A stretch of 8,508 nt of DNA from Acidobacteriaceae bacterium (lineage in GTDB: Bacteria; Acidobacteriota; Terriglobia; Terriglobales; Acidobacteriaceae): positions 1 to 8,508 of the forward strand of contig PMWR01000402.1 in assembly GCA_003166055.1 (NCBI GenBank), in the 5' to 3' direction. Below, piece after piece: positions 1 through 5,296 of the stretch. The notes under the pieces are model-generated. The model did not search any database and was not told the DNA's origin. It saw nothing but the letters and a program-made list of their open reading frames with translations. Position numbers and translations under genes: made by a program. Each line of letters starts with the position of its first letter. The first letter of the stretch is position 1.

Positions 1-356
1 GAGAAGTAGGCCAGGTTTTCCTGGGCGGTCAGCTCGTCGTAGAGCATGGGCGCGTGCGACATGTAGCCGATGCGGTCGCGGGCGTCATGGGGGTCAAGAT
101 CGCCGAAGACCTTGACGGTGCCGAAGCTGGGGCGAAGCAGGCCGGCCAGAATGCGCAGCAGCGTGGATTTGCCCGCGCCGTTTTCTCCGATCAGGACGTA
201 GCAGCGGCCCGGTTCCAGGTTCACACTCACCTGGCGAAGAGCGGCAAAGGATCCGAAGAGCTTGGAGACCTGGTCAAGACTGGCCGAGAAGGAACTGGCC
301 GAAACGGGGCGAGCGCCGAGGGGGGATTGCGCGGCCTCGGGTGCGGGGGCGGTCAT
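1..356 (-). CDS. ccmA: Haem exporter ABC ATPase CcmA (partial, C-terminus off the left edge)
   Basis: The ATG at 356 opens a frame of 118 visible codons that runs off the window. After a 25-residue Ala/Pro/Ser-rich N-terminal extension come the first strands of an ABC nucleotide-binding domain and a Walker A motif GENGAGKST at residues 57-65. A Q-loop-like segment (IGYMSHAPMLYDELT) follows at about 96-110. The ABC signature, Walker B and H-loop lie outside the window. In System I cytochrome c maturation, CcmA is the cytoplasmic ATPase that with CcmB powers release of haem-loaded CcmE from the CcmC complex. The CcmA call rests mainly on position: the start codon is only 4 nt after the ccmE stop on the same strand, implying one mRNA. 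No Shine-Dalgarno is seen, so translational coupling is likely. Without that neighbour it could only be called a generic ABC ATPase. Confidence 0.8.
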   Translation of the reverse strand, partial: MTAPAPEAAQSPLGARPVSASSFSASLDQVSKLFGSFAALRQVSVNLEPGRCYVLIGENGAGKSTLLRILAGLLRPSFGTVKVFGDLDPHDARDRIGYMSHAPMLYDELTAQENLAYF

Positions 357-360
357 TCGA

Positions 361-873
361 TCAATTAGCTGCCGTTGCGTTGGCGGGCGGTACATTGGGC
401 TGCGCGGCACTTGCGGTAGCAGGCTTGGCCGGTGCGCCGCCCGGCGTGGCCGGCGCGTACTTGCTGGCGCACTTGGCCTGCAACACCGAAGCGTGGAAGA
501 CGCCGTCACGGCCGTAAGAACCGGCGGCTAACGCCTGCGAATCGTCCTTGAAGGTGTCCGGCGGCGGCTCGGTGCCCTTGTAGCTGACCTTGAGCAGACG
601 GCCCGACGCGGCCTTGGGGTTGTGGCTTTCAAACTCATTGAGCGTGAAATCGACGTGCGGGCCGTTGTGCTCGATTGATCCGGGCACGACGAATCCCTCT
701 ACCCGCAACTGGCTGTGATAGGCCTTGTCGCCCATTCCGCCAAGTTCGGCGATGGTGACGTAATAGCTCTTGTTGGCCCCGTAGCCGGAGAAGGCAAGCC
801 AGACAATGGTGCCGACAATGACGACAGCCGCAATCCCGATCCGCAAGGTATTTCCAGAGTTCTTCATAGCCAT
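361..873 (-). CDS. ccmE: Cytochrome c maturation haem chaperone CcmE, cysteine (CxxxY) variant
   Basis: A 170-residue protein with one N-terminal membrane anchor (about residues 10-30) followed by a periplasmic OB-fold-type domain. The segment LRVEGFVVPGSIE at 56-68 is the typical CcmE core strand. CcmE accepts haem from CcmC and hands it to the CcmF/H ligase. In classical CcmE the haem is attached to a His in an HxxxY motif. Here the aligned position is Cys135 in CASKY (135-139), the CxxxY type described in archaea, Desulfovibrio and some other bacteria. A Pro/Ala-rich, probably disordered tail of about 30 residues follows. The start is ambiguous. ATG 873 lies 5 nt after a good -10 box, which suggests a leaderless message. 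ATG 867 has AGAG 6 nt upstream, but that purine run would fall before the inferred transcription start. ccmA follows after 4 nt. The CcmE identity is firm; the start is not. Confidence 0.9.
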   Translation of the reverse strand: MAMKNSGNTLRIGIAAVVIVGTIVWLAFSGYGANKSYYVTIAELGGMGDKAYHSQLRVEGFVVPGSIEHNGPHVDFTLNEFESHNPKAASGRLLKVSYKGTEPPPDTFKDDSQALAAGSYGRDGVFHASVLQAKCASKYAPATPGGAPAKPATASAAQPNVPPANATAAN

Positions 874-878
874 CTCTA

Positions 879-907
879 ACGATACGAGGGTGGAGGGGTG
901 GGGTCAA
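879..907 (-). promoter_or_regulatory. Sigma70-type promoter of ccmE-ccmA
   Basis: Reading the minus strand, TTGACC (902-907) is a 5/6 match to the -35 consensus. Exactly 17 bp later, TATCGT (879-884) is a 4/6 -10 box. The downstream edge of the -10 is 5 nt before ATG 873, so the transcript would start at or next to that codon. Inferred from sequence only. Confidence 0.55.
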
Positions 908-925
908 CCGCTGGAGGCAACTTGG

Positions 926-939
926 GTGATTTAGATCAC
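926..939. promoter_or_regulatory. CRP/FNR-type palindromic operator upstream of ccmE
   Basis: GTGAT-TTAG-ATCAC is a perfect 5-bp inverted repeat. It matches the GTGA-N6-TCAC core of CRP sites, and its TGAT-N4-ATCA core is shared with FNR boxes. Its centre, 932.5, is about 60-61 bp upstream of the start predicted from the ccmE -10 box, the classic Class I activator position. It lies between the higA stop and ccmE. Control of cytochrome c maturation by a CRP/FNR-family regulator is an inference. Confidence 0.5.
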
Positions 940-947
940 ACAAACGG

Positions 948-1229
948 TCATGCTACCAGCTGCGGCGGTCGGGAGGCTGGACCCATTTCTCGCTCAGCGA
1001 TTCGCAGGTCATACAGGACTTGCAGGTTGAGCCAGAAGTTTGGGCTGGTGCCGAAGAAGCGAGCCAGGCGCAGGGCCGTGTCCGCAGTGACGGAGCGCTG
1101 CCCCTTCAAGATGGCGGTGACACGGTTGGTAGGCACAGCGAGGTTGCGCGCCAGTGCTGCGGCGCTCATGCCAAGTTCCTCGAGTTCCGCGGCCAGGTGC
1201 TCTCCGGGATGGATGGCAGGTACCGGCAT
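948..1229 (-). CDS. higA: HigA-family antitoxin (XRE helix-turn-helix)
   Basis: A 93-residue protein that opens with the HigA/VapI signature (M)PVPAIHPGEHLAAELEELG. It continues with a five-helix XRE DNA-binding domain at about residues 14-65; the recognition part is around ARNLAVPTNRVTAILKGQRSVT. The C-terminal NFWLNLQVLYDLRIAE block is typical of this subfamily. Antitoxins of this type neutralise HigB and, with it, repress their own operon. It follows higB by 9 nt. A strong AGGAG lies 6 nt before the ATG and overlaps the higB stop codon, so the two are probably translationally coupled. Toxin-first order is the usual HigBA arrangement. The length is normal and the protein appears intact. Confidence 0.92.
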   Translation of the reverse strand: MPVPAIHPGEHLAAELEELGMSAAALARNLAVPTNRVTAILKGQRSVTADTALRLARFFGTSPNFWLNLQVLYDLRIAEREMGPASRPPQLVA

Positions 1230-1235
1230 AGTGTT

Positions 1236-1240
1236 CTCCT
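1236..1240 (-). promoter_or_regulatory. higA ribosome binding site overlapping the higB stop
   Basis: AGGAG on the minus strand, 6 nt before the higA ATG; its first two bases belong to the TAG stop of higB. It fixes the higA start and suggests coupled translation of the pair. Confidence 0.75.
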
Positions 1241-1523
1241 AGTGATAATCGAAAATCTCAACGTTTGAAGGACCTGCGTTTGGCGACGGCCACTCAAAAC
1301 AGATCCTCCACTGGTCATTAATTCTGACGCTGTACTGGCCCTTGCGATCCCCGGAGAGAGACTCAAATCGATTGCCAGGCAAGGCAGCAAGGTCTTTCAG
1401 CGTCAGTGCTGCTTCCAGCCGGTCAAGCTTCAATCGAGCCGGTCGTTCAATGCCTTCGAATGCTTTGACGCGGTTCCCGGCAGCGAAATCCCCGGTGCGC
1501 TTGTCCCGATAGCTGAGGATCAC
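1239..1523 (-). CDS. higB: HigB-type toxin (RelE-superfamily mRNA interferase)
   Basis: A 94-residue protein beginning with GTG (1523). It has the HigB layout: a short N-terminal strand (MILSYRDKRTGDF), two helices rich in Arg/Leu, then the core block at about residues 56-76 (LSGDRKGQYSVRINDQWRICF) and the terminal FDYH. HigB toxins enter the ribosomal A site and cut mRNA. Compared with the Proteus enzyme as I recall it, the Arg of QWRI and the final Tyr-His are kept. The positions of its catalytic His and Lys are Glu and Ser here, a pattern I believe is common in chromosomal relatives, so activity cannot be assumed or denied. The GTG is 5 nt after a -10-like box with no Shine-Dalgarno at normal distance. 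It is paired with higA, 9 nt downstream. Confidence 0.9.
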   Translation of the reverse strand: MILSYRDKRTGDFAAGNRVKAFEGIERPARLKLDRLEAALTLKDLAALPGNRFESLSGDRKGQYSVRINDQWRICFEWPSPNAGPSNVEIFDYH

Positions 1524-1528
1524 TGTTT

Positions 1529-1557
1529 AGATTAGCCCTCGTTACGCGTTACGTCAA
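1529..1557 (-). promoter_or_regulatory. higBA promoter
   Basis: On the minus strand, TTGACG (1552-1557) is a near-consensus -35. A 17-bp spacer leads to TAATCT (1529-1534), a weaker -10 that keeps the key first T, second A and last T. The GTG start of higB follows 5 nt after the -10, implying a leaderless mRNA. The -35 sits inside the inverted repeat at 1540-1565. Confidence 0.5.
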
Positions 1558-1565
1558 GCGTAACG
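1540..1565. promoter_or_regulatory. Inverted repeat overlapping the higBA promoter (likely HigA operator)
   Basis: CGTTACGC (1540-1547) and its exact complement GCGTAACG (1558-1565) are separated by 10 bp. A further GTTACG at 1548-1553 makes a second, nested palindrome with 1559-1564 (5-bp gap). The repeat covers the -35 box and most of the spacer, where binding would block RNA polymerase. Autorepression is usual for higBA; binding here is inferred. Confidence 0.6.
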
Positions 1566-1605
1566 ACAGCCTTTATCCAAATTGACCCCGGGGTTGCAGA
1601 CTGGA

Positions 1606-3732
1606 TCAGTGCGCCGAGTCCAGTGTTTGCGCTGCGCGGTCCAGCGCCTGGGTCAGCACGGTCAACTGCTGCGCGGCGCGGGGCGAGTCTTTGGCATCGA
1701 TGGCCTCATTCACGCCGGGGATCACCACGGCCGCGTAGCCGGTGTACTCGCCGGGCGCGTAGATGGTATGCCGGAACCAGGGGCGACTGGGCAGTCCGGC
1801 CTCGGTAATCAGTGCGGTCTCGGTCGCACGGAGGGTCTGGTTCAGCTTGTTCAGGTCGCCGGAGGGAGCGGCTTCGAGGGCGTGAGCCTTCTCTGCGGCT
1901 GTTGCCAGGCGTCCGGCTGCGGCTTCCGCGGGTCCAAAATTGAGCCCCCCGACGTGCAGTTCATCGGCCTTGTGTTTGGCCGCTTCGATATAAGCCGAGA
2001 TCTCGCGGGCGTAGGTCACGTAGTCGTAAGGCAGCACGTCGGCATCCGCCATGCGCAATGCCTCAAGCCCAAGCACCCGCGCCATCTCCTGCAAATAAAG
2101 AAAGTGCGGATCGGCATTCTGCACGTACCAGGCATAGTTGTCGAACACGGAGTGATATACACCGTACGACCCATTGGAGCCGATGTCGGTTGACGGCACG
2201 CCAACGTGTTGCAGGAAGGGCGTAAAGTCGGAGCCGGAACCAAGGTCGCCCACATGCACCTCATCGGCGGCGTCGGCTGGAGCATTGGACATGCGGTGCT
2301 GGTTCCCTTCGCCGCGCTCAATTCTCCACTGGTCGTAAACGGTTTCGCCGAGCGGGCTGGGTACGGAGCGGGTGAGTTCGCGGACAAACTGCTTCAGCGA
2401 AGGAACGGCTGAGGCGGAGAAATCCGGACCGGAAACGGCCACGTCCACGTTGAAGTAGGCAACGGCATTTTCGAGCGTTTTGGCGTGCTGCTCCACCCAC
2501 TCGGTCGAGCCGATCAGGCCTTCCTCCTCGGCATCCCAACTGCAAAAGACGATGGTGCGCTTGGGGCGCCAGCCTTGTTTGAGCAGCGTGCCGACTCCAT
2601 GCACCGATTCCAGCATGGACGCGGTGCCGCTGTTGGGATCGACCGCGCCATAGACCCACGCGTCGCGATGGTTGCCGACGACCACCCAGTTGTCCTGATC
2701 CTGCGAGCCCTTGACGGTGCCGATCACGTCCCAGATCGTGCGGCGTTGATAGTCCTGCACCGAGACCAGGTGTACGGTGACGCCACCCGGCCCCTCGTGA
2801 TAGCGGTAGCCGAGCGCGCCCTGCCAGCCTTGTGGCACGCCTGGCCCTTTGAGCGCCTGGAGGATCGGCGAGGCGTCGTGGTAGCTGATCGGAATCGAGA
2901 TGATGTGGGGCTGGTTGCCCTCGGGCGAGATGCGCGCCGAGTCAGGCAGGTCGGGTGTAGACGCCACGCCGGGAGTCTCAGGGTCGCCCGGATATTTGAA
3001 GAGATATTGGACAGAGCCGCGCTGTACGCCGGTCTCAGGCCGCCACGGACCGGTGGGGTACGCGTCGCCCTTGGAGAAGCCATCGTCCTGCGGGTCGGAG
3101 TAGATGAGAACGCCCACCGCGCCGCGCTGCTCGGCGATGTAGACCTTCACGCCGCGGAAATTCGCCCCGTAACGCACCAGCACGATCTTGCCATGCAGGT
3201 CGATGTGCTGCTCGGCGAGCTTGTCGAAGTCCTCGAGCCGGCCGTAGTTGGCGTAGACCACTTCGCCGGTCACATCCCCCGAGCCTGACGACCCGTTGAA
3301 GGGCATCACCACCCTCGGATCGTCCTGGTAGGGATCGCCGTCAACGTGCTCCCGCGTGGGACCGCTCATCAGCAGTTTTCCGGAGGGATCATAGGCCTCC
3401 ACCTTCACGACCTTGGGCTGGTTCATCAGCACGCGGTAGGGAACGATCTCGGTCTCCAGACCGGCAGCGCGGAACCTGGCCGCGACATACTCAGCGGTCT
3501 TTTGGTCTTCCGGCGAAGAAGCCATGTGGGGCTCGGCAGTGAGGATCTTCAGGTGCTCGCCGGCCAGCTTTGCGTCGGGTACGGCGAGGAATTTTTCCTC
3601 GATCTGGGCTTGCGTGGTGAAGTCGCGGTAGCCGAAGACGGTAGGGGTCGACTGAGCCGCCAGCAATGCGGTGCTCAGCGGGTAAACCAGGGCAAAAGCG
3701 AACGCTGAGGCAAGCGGGAGGCGAAATCTCAT
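1606..3732 (-). CDS. Secreted M28-family zinc peptidase, GCPII/transferrin-receptor-like (M28B)
   Basis: A 708-residue protein with a signal peptide (residues 1 to about 26, ending ALLAA). It has the three-part architecture of glutamate carboxypeptidase II: an M28 peptidase core split by a PA domain (about 110-285), then a helical TfR-type dimerisation domain (about 575-700). All co-catalytic zinc residues are present: His355 (GNHRD), Asp365 (VDPNSG), catalytic Glu402 and ligand Glu403 (SWDAEEEG), Asp430 (FNVD) and His527 (YHSVFD). It should remove C-terminal residues from exported peptides or dipeptides. Against human GCPII, the S1' Lys next to Tyr is Gly665-Tyr666, and the S1 Arg-x-Arg patch and Asn of GSGND are replaced (GSGSD; PSTDIGS). 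Strict acidic-substrate specificity is therefore unlikely. ATG 3732 is chosen because the signal peptide starts there and AGGA lies 8 nt upstream; a longer frame reaching 3786 would hide the signal peptide. Confidence 0.92.
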   Translation of the reverse strand: MRFRLPLASAFAFALVYPLSTALLAAQSTPTVFGYRDFTTQAQIEEKFLAVPDAKLAGEHLKILTAEPHMASSPEDQKTAEYVAARFRAAGLETEIVPYRVLMNQPKVVKVEAYDPSGKLLMSGPTREHVDGDPYQDDPRVVMPFNGSSGSGDVTGEVVYANYGRLEDFDKLAEQHIDLHGKIVLVRYGANFRGVKVYIAEQRGAVGVLIYSDPQDDGFSKGDAYPTGPWRPETGVQRGSVQYLFKYPGDPETPGVASTPDLPDSARISPEGNQPHIISIPISYHDASPILQALKGPGVPQGWQGALGYRYHEGPGGVTVHLVSVQDYQRRTIWDVIGTVKGSQDQDNWVVVGNHRDAWVYGAVDPNSGTASMLESVHGVGTLLKQGWRPKRTIVFCSWDAEEEGLIGSTEWVEQHAKTLENAVAYFNVDVAVSGPDFSASAVPSLKQFVRELTRSVPSPLGETVYDQWRIERGEGNQHRMSNAPADAADEVHVGDLGSGSDFTPFLQHVGVPSTDIGSNGSYGVYHSVFDNYAWYVQNADPHFLYLQEMARVLGLEALRMADADVLPYDYVTYAREISAYIEAAKHKADELHVGGLNFGPAEAAAGRLATAAEKAHALEAAPSGDLNKLNQTLRATETALITEAGLPSRPWFRHTIYAPGEYTGYAAVVIPGVNEAIDAKDSPRAAQQLTVLTQALDRAAQTLDSAH

Positions 3733-3740
3733 GTCGGGAG

Positions 3741-3744
3741 TCCT
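3741..3744 (-). promoter_or_regulatory. Ribosome binding site of the M28 peptidase
   Basis: AGGA on the minus strand, 8 nt before ATG 3732; it supports that start over the upstream in-frame one. Confidence 0.55.
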
Positions 3745-3746
3745 AA

Positions 3747-3769
3747 GTTGAGGGTGGAGTTGAGGTTGG
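3747..3769. repeat. Two-copy 11-bp direct repeat in the peptidase leader
   Basis: GTTGAGGGTGG (3747-3757) and GTTGAGGTTGG (3759-3769) differ at one base, with a 12-bp period. They lie just upstream of the peptidase ribosome binding site. No function is evident. Confidence 0.6.
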
Positions 3770-3845
3770 CCGCAGCGAAAACCCAAACCGCGCCGGCCGG
3801 GTATTGCAATAAAGCCATAGCTTACACCAACGCCTTAGACTGGGG

Positions 3846-3866
3846 TCAGAGGTGAAGATTCTCTGA
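3846..3866. other. Stem-loop just upstream of the MFS gene
   Basis: TCAGAG (3846-3851) and CTCTGA (3861-3866) form a perfect 6-bp stem with a 9-nt loop. The purine run AGAGGTGA (3848-3855), which would be a good Shine-Dalgarno, is partly inside the stem. In-frame CTG 3863 lies 8 nt after AGAGGTG. It could be a leader hairpin affecting MFS translation or the scar of a repeat element. Confidence 0.4.
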
Positions 3867-3880
3867 GCGCCGGCCAGCCA

Positions 3881-5170
3881 TTGCAAGAAGAACCTCGCGG
3901 CGCTTCTCCGGAAGAGACCGCAGCGGTCGCACAGGCAATCGCGGAGACCGAGGCCGGCCGGTTTCCGCAGGTCATTCGCGCCCTGCGCAACCCCAACTTC
4001 CGCCTCTTCTGGAGCGGCAACTTCCTCTCCAACATTGGCACCTGGATGCAGAATGTGGCCCAGGGCTGGCTGGTGTTGCTGTTGACCGCCAACTCGGCCT
4101 TCTGGCTGGGCGTGGTTGGGTTTGCGGGGTCGATCCCGTTCCTCTTCTTCACGCTCTTCGGCGGCGTCATTGCCGACCGGGTCAACAAGCGCAGGCTGCT
4201 TTTGGTTACGCAGTCGGTGATGATGCTTCTCGCTTTTCTGCTGGCGGCGTTGGCCTATGTGCACAAGATCACCGTGTGGGGCGTGGCGCTGATCGCCTTC
4301 CTCAACGGCACGGCGATGTCGATGAATGCGCCCAGCTACCAGGCGCTGGTGCCGCGGCTGGTGAAGCGCGAAGACCTGACCAACGCCATCGCGCTCAACT
4401 CGGCGCAGTTCAACCTGTCCAGAATCATCGGGCCTACGCTGGGCGGCTACGCCATGGCACTCTTTGGCGTGGCCGGCAACTTCTTCCTCAACGGCGTCAG
4501 TTTTCTGGCGGTGCTGGGCGCGCTCACTCGCATCCGCTACCCGCAGGAGCAGGACGCCCGGCGCGAAAGCATGTGGGCCAGCCTGCGCGGCGGATTCCGC
4601 TATGTGCGCGGCAATCCCCAGATGCTGGTTCTGGTCTGGTTGACGGCAGTCGTCAGCTTTCTCGGAGTTCCGTTCATCACCTTCATTCCCTTCTTCGCAA
4701 AAGCCCAGTTGCACGCCGGCGCCAGCGGTCTTGGATGGCTGCTGGCCTGCTCGGGCGCCGGGGCCGTGCTGGCCGCGGTAACTGTGGCGGCCAGGGGCGT
4801 GCTGCGCCATCGCGGTGTGGTCATCACCGTTGGCGGAGTGGTCTTCTTTGCGGTGATCGTCTGCTTCTGCTACTCGCAGAGTTTCGTGTTGTCGGAGTGC
4901 CTGGGGTTCTTCGAGGGATTCAGCGCCATCCTCATGATCTCTTCGTTCAATATATCCATCCAGCATCTGTCTTCCGACGAGATGCGGGGCCGCGTAATGA
5001 GCATCTACGCCACCTGCTTTCTCGGGCTGCCGCCGGTGGGCGCGCTGATGGCCGGCGAGCTTTCGCGGCACATTCCTACGAGCCACGCGCTTGCCCTGAT
5101 GGCCGGCACGGCGGGACTGATCTTCCTGGGGACCTTCGCGCTTTCGCGCTCGCTGCGGGAACTGGATTAA
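3881..5170 (+). CDS. Major facilitator superfamily exporter, MFS_3 type
   Basis: About 429 residues with roughly twelve hydrophobic segments. The N-terminal cytoplasmic tail leads into RNPNFRLFWSGNFLSNIGTWMQ, a block typical of the MFS_3 (transmembrane secretion effector/EntS-like) family. The loop 2-3 signature GGVIADRVNKRR (motif A) is at about residues 94-105, and a second-half signature DEMRGRVMSIY near 370-380. Such proteins are inner-membrane proton-driven exporters of drugs or siderophores; the substrate cannot be read from the sequence. It is the only plus-strand gene, divergent from the M28 peptidase and convergent with the ATPase. The start is uncertain. There is no ATG before the first membrane segment; TTG 3881 has no Shine-Dalgarno, while CTG 3863 sits 8 nt after AGAGGTG. 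The frame is closed by TAG at 3836, so the true start lies between 3839 and about 3990. Confidence 0.88.
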   Translation: MQEEPRGASPEETAAVAQAIAETEAGRFPQVIRALRNPNFRLFWSGNFLSNIGTWMQNVAQGWLVLLLTANSAFWLGVVGFAGSIPFLFFTLFGGVIADRVNKRRLLLVTQSVMMLLAFLLAALAYVHKITVWGVALIAFLNGTAMSMNAPSYQALVPRLVKREDLTNAIALNSAQFNLSRIIGPTLGGYAMALFGVAGNFFLNGVSFLAVLGALTRIRYPQEQDARRESMWASLRGGFRYVRGNPQMLVLVWLTAVVSFLGVPFITFIPFFAKAQLHAGASGLGWLLACSGAGAVLAAVTVAARGVLRHRGVVITVGGVVFFAVIVCFCYSQSFVLSECLGFFEGFSAILMISSFNISIQHLSSDEMRGRVMSIYATCFLGLPPVGALMAGELSRHIPTSHALALMAGTAGLIFLGTFALSRSLRELD

Positions 5171-5209
5171 AGACAGCAAGTCAGCAAGCCAGCGGGTCAG
5201 CGAGTCAGG
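5170..5209. repeat. Five tandem octamers (RRGNCAGC)
   Basis: AAGACAGC, AAGTCAGC, AAGCCAGC, GGGTCAGC and GAGTCAGG follow one another with an exact 8-bp period directly after the MFS stop codon. They share the core RRGNCAGS. The pattern is a short degenerate tandem repeat in a convergent intergenic region; its function is unknown. Confidence 0.75.
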
Positions 5210-5221
5210 AAAAACGAGTGC

Positions 5222-5261
5222 CCCACCCTCGCTACGTTCGTGTTTTTGTGACTAGGGTGGG
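5222..5261. terminator. GC-rich hairpin between convergent MFS and ATPase genes
   Basis: CCCACCCT (5222-5229) and AGGGTGGG (5254-5261) are exact complements separated by 24 nt containing TTTTT. It lies in the 126-bp gap between the 3' ends of two convergent genes, so a bidirectional terminator is plausible, although neither side has a proper T-run directly after the stem. It may alternatively be a degenerate interspersed repeat. The rest of 5171-5296 shows no gene. Confidence 0.4.
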
Positions 5262-5296
5262 ACGCGTGCAACGCTGGGAGAGAACGTCTCGGGTCT

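Noticed and set aside
948..1523. higBA as a plasmid or phage remnant
   Set aside because: No integrase, attachment repeat or other mobile gene is visible nearby; chromosomal higBA pairs are common.
1585..1594. ACCCCGGGGT palindrome after the peptidase stop as a terminator
   Set aside because: It has no loop and no T-run, so it cannot form a standard intrinsic terminator; it is probably a chance GC palindrome.
1582..2193. A 203-codon plus-strand frame opposite the 3' part of the peptidase
   Set aside because: Shadow frame; the peptidase reading has catalytic residues and domain structure in the same bases.
2485..3288. A 267-codon plus-strand frame opposite the M28 peptidase
   Set aside because: It is antisense to well-conserved peptidase motifs and shows no recognisable protein features.
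3733..3786. Upstream in-frame start at 3786 for the M28 peptidase
   Set aside because: It would bury the signal peptide behind 18 extra residues; ATG 3732 has AGGA at 8 nt and begins exactly at the signal peptide.
3743..5179. A 478-codon open frame on the minus strand opposite the MFS gene
   Set aside because: It lies antisense to a clear twelve-helix MFS protein, and its translation is rich in Arg, His, Gln and Glu with no domain pattern. This is typical of a shadow frame in GC-rich DNA.
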